Assembly (NCBI GenBank): GCA_029778965.1
Contig: JAKPBL010000167.1
Span: forward strand, 1-6,992
From: Bacteroidota bacterium
Lineage (GTDB): Bacteria; Bacteroidota; Bacteroidia; Chitinophagales; Chitinophagaceae
Length of the DNA: 6,992 bases
Direction: 5' to 3'
The translations under genes were made by a program, and so were the position numbers. Shown one piece after another: positions 5,890 to 6,992 of the stretch (position 1 is the stretch's first letter; every line of letters begins with the position of its first letter). The notes under the pieces were generated by a model. It was not told the DNA's origin. It was given only the letters and a program-made list of their open reading frames with translations, and ran no database searches.

Positions 5890-6579
5890 TCAAATAATTT
5901 TAAGTCTGCTCATCACCATACTCCGGTTCGCTTTACTGATCGGGATCATCTGCCCTTTTATGTACAGCATGTTCTCCCGCACATCGGAGATCTTATTCAT
6001 ATTGATGATATAAGAACGGTGCACCTTACAGAATACAGAAGGGTTGATCTTGGCAGTCAGGTTCTTGATGGTGTTGTGCGTGATGATCTTCTTTTCGTTG
6101 GTGATAAATTTTACATAGTCGCCCATGCTCTCTATATACAGGATATCATCGTTTTCGAGCCGTATCAGTTTGCCATCGCTCTTGATATAGATATGCGACA
6201 GGTCGTCTTCGCTTTCTTTCTTTTCCGATTGCTCTTTCAGCTTTCCGAGCGCGTCGAGGAAACGCTGGTAAGTGAAAGGCTTTTTCAAAAAGTCGGTCAC
6301 ATTATACTCAAAGGCATTGTACGCATACTCGGTTTTTGATGTGGTCAGGATCACCTGTGGTGAATAAGGAAGATTGTCGAGCAGTTCAAAGCCCGTTCCT
6401 CCCGGCATCTCCACATCCAGGAATATGACATCTACCACCTGGTCACACAGAAAAGGCAGCGCTTCGCTGATGCTATTGAAAGTGTTCAGCACGGTAACTC
6501 TACCGCTTTTGATACAATACTTCTGCAGTACTTCTGCAGCAACGGCCAGGTCTTCAACGATAACGGCAGTCATTTTCAT
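5890..6579 (-). CDS. LytTR-family response regulator (AlgR/LytR type)
   Basis: 229 residues. Residues 1-115 are a receiver domain: acidic E9/D10, phospho-acceptor D55 in FLDVEMPGG, T79/T80 in VILTTSK, and K100 in DFLKKPF. A charged linker (KEQSEKKESEDD) follows. The C-terminal LytTR DNA-binding domain (about 129-229) contains IRLENDDILYIESMGDYVKF and the diagnostic FCKVHRSYIINMNKI. All receiver residues are intact. It is expected to bind promoter repeats when phosphorylated. Its ATG shares a base with the stop of the upstream Hpt-like gene (TAATG), so the two are coupled. The typical partner, a membrane histidine kinase of the LytS/YehU class, is not in the window. Target genes cannot be told from here. 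A second ATG at residue 3 is an alternative start. Confidence 0.93.
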   Translation of the reverse strand: MKMTAVIVEDLAVAAEVLQKYCIKSGRVTVLNTFNSISEALPFLCDQVVDVIFLDVEMPGGTGFELLDNLPYSPQVILTTSKTEYAYNAFEYNVTDFLKKPFTYQRFLDALGKLKEQSEKKESEDDLSHIYIKSDGKLIRLENDDILYIESMGDYVKFITNEKKIITHNTIKNLTAKINPSVFCKVHRSYIINMNKISDVRENMLYIKGQMIPISKANRSMVMSRLKII

Positions 6580-6980
6580 TAAGCAGGTTGTTTAAGATGT
6601 TCATATATCCGGTGTGCTTCATTGTTGATCAGGCGCAATCCCGCGGCAATTGGGCCCCGCTCTTCCTGCAGGCGGTTGCGCATGTTCTCGGGATTCGGGT
6701 TCTGACCAAAAAAATTTTCCAGTTGCTGGTATCGTTCCTGCATATCGGGAAGTCCGCAGTACCCCCATAGTGGTTTTACTAAGTGGATTCTACGTTTCAG
6801 CTCGCTGCAGTCGCCTTTCTCTGCCAGAATCAGGCAACGGTCAAGCTCTTCGGCAATCTGTTGCGAAGAAGTTGACAAAATGGCCGATATGGCTGACAGG
6901 TCGCCATCGTGCATTTCCATCAGGAAGGCCACATCGAATGCATCGCTGAGTTCGAAAGATCCCGTAGAACTGGTTTGCAT
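6579..6980 (-). CDS. Hpt-like phosphotransfer protein
   Basis: 133 residues from the ATG at 6978-6980; a TTG three codons upstream or a start beyond the window edge is also possible because the frame stays open. The protein is predicted to be mostly helical and soluble. The segment around H66 reads RRIHLVKPLWGYCGLPDM, which fits the Hpt signature 'R..H.LKG..G..GA': H66 as phospho-histidine, K69 as the conserved lysine and G73/G76 as the conserved small residues. The preceding acidic helical part and the following YQQLENFF match the four-helix bundle. It likely relays or buffers phosphate for the LytTR regulator, whose gene overlaps its stop by 1 nt. The non-standard KPLWG in place of KGSSG is the usual variation in Bacteroidota single-domain versions as I remember them. 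The function is inferred. Confidence 0.65.
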   Translation of the reverse strand: MQTSSTGSFELSDAFDVAFLMEMHDGDLSAISAILSTSSQQIAEELDRCLILAEKGDCSELKRRIHLVKPLWGYCGLPDMQERYQQLENFFGQNPNPENMRNRLQEERGPIAAGLRLINNEAHRIYEHLKQPA

Positions 6981-6992
6981 AAGATACAATTT

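Noticed and set aside
5498..6013. 171-codon plus-strand frame starting at TTG
   Set aside because: Its first part is piece 3 of the decayed gene, then it runs out of frame through the second helix region, through repeat B and antisense into the LytTR gene. It is a chance fusion, not a gene.

Overview
The window reads as a chromosomal piece from a Bacteroidota bacterium, most likely of the Chitinophagaceae type. The signs are promoter-like TAnnTTTG elements instead of Shine-Dalgarno sites, a GC-moderate coding style, a LytTR response regulator paired with a small Hpt-like protein, and intergenic repeats of the 'tttctcgcaaagacgcaaag' kind that I recall as common in that phylum. The taxon is inferred from style and family resemblance, not from a database search.

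Left part (1-2043, all plus strand): the last 34 codons of a gene that looks like diaminopimelate decarboxylase (lysA), a DUF4442/hotdog-fold thioesterase-like protein that seems to start at TTG, and, overlapping it by 4 nt, a complete MBL-fold/beta-CASP RNA-processing exonuclease.

Middle part (2066-4731): a methionine-biosynthesis divergon. Homoserine O-acyltransferase (metX, plus strand) is divergent from an OsmC-family protein followed 3 nt later by an O-acylhomoserine sulfhydrylase (metZ-type). MetX activates homoserine by acylation and MetZ replaces the acyl group with sulfide to give homocysteine. OsmC is a redox or thiol protein of unknown role here. The divergent spacer is only 56 bp.

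Gap (4732-5889, about 1.16 kb without an intact gene): this is the most unusual stretch. It holds (a) a set of mutually exclusive 8-bp pairings ending in a T6 tract when read on the minus strand, laid out like an attenuator and pointing antisense into the metX 3' end; (b) two copies of a roughly 130-bp repeat in inverted orientation (4966-5094 and 5757-5886), about 94% identical by hand alignment; and (c) between them a decayed, multiply frameshifted gene (5246-5681) whose pieces rebuild a two-helix membrane protein resembling DUF3592.

Right part (5890-6980, minus strand): an Hpt-like phosphotransfer protein translationally coupled by TAATG to a LytTR-type response regulator, with no histidine kinase in view. 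Repeat copy B begins directly after the regulator's stop codon.

I do not see RNA genes, CRISPR arrays, or an intact transposase. The candidates for something undescribed are the inverted-repeat island with its dead gene and the attenuator-like structure downstream of metX.
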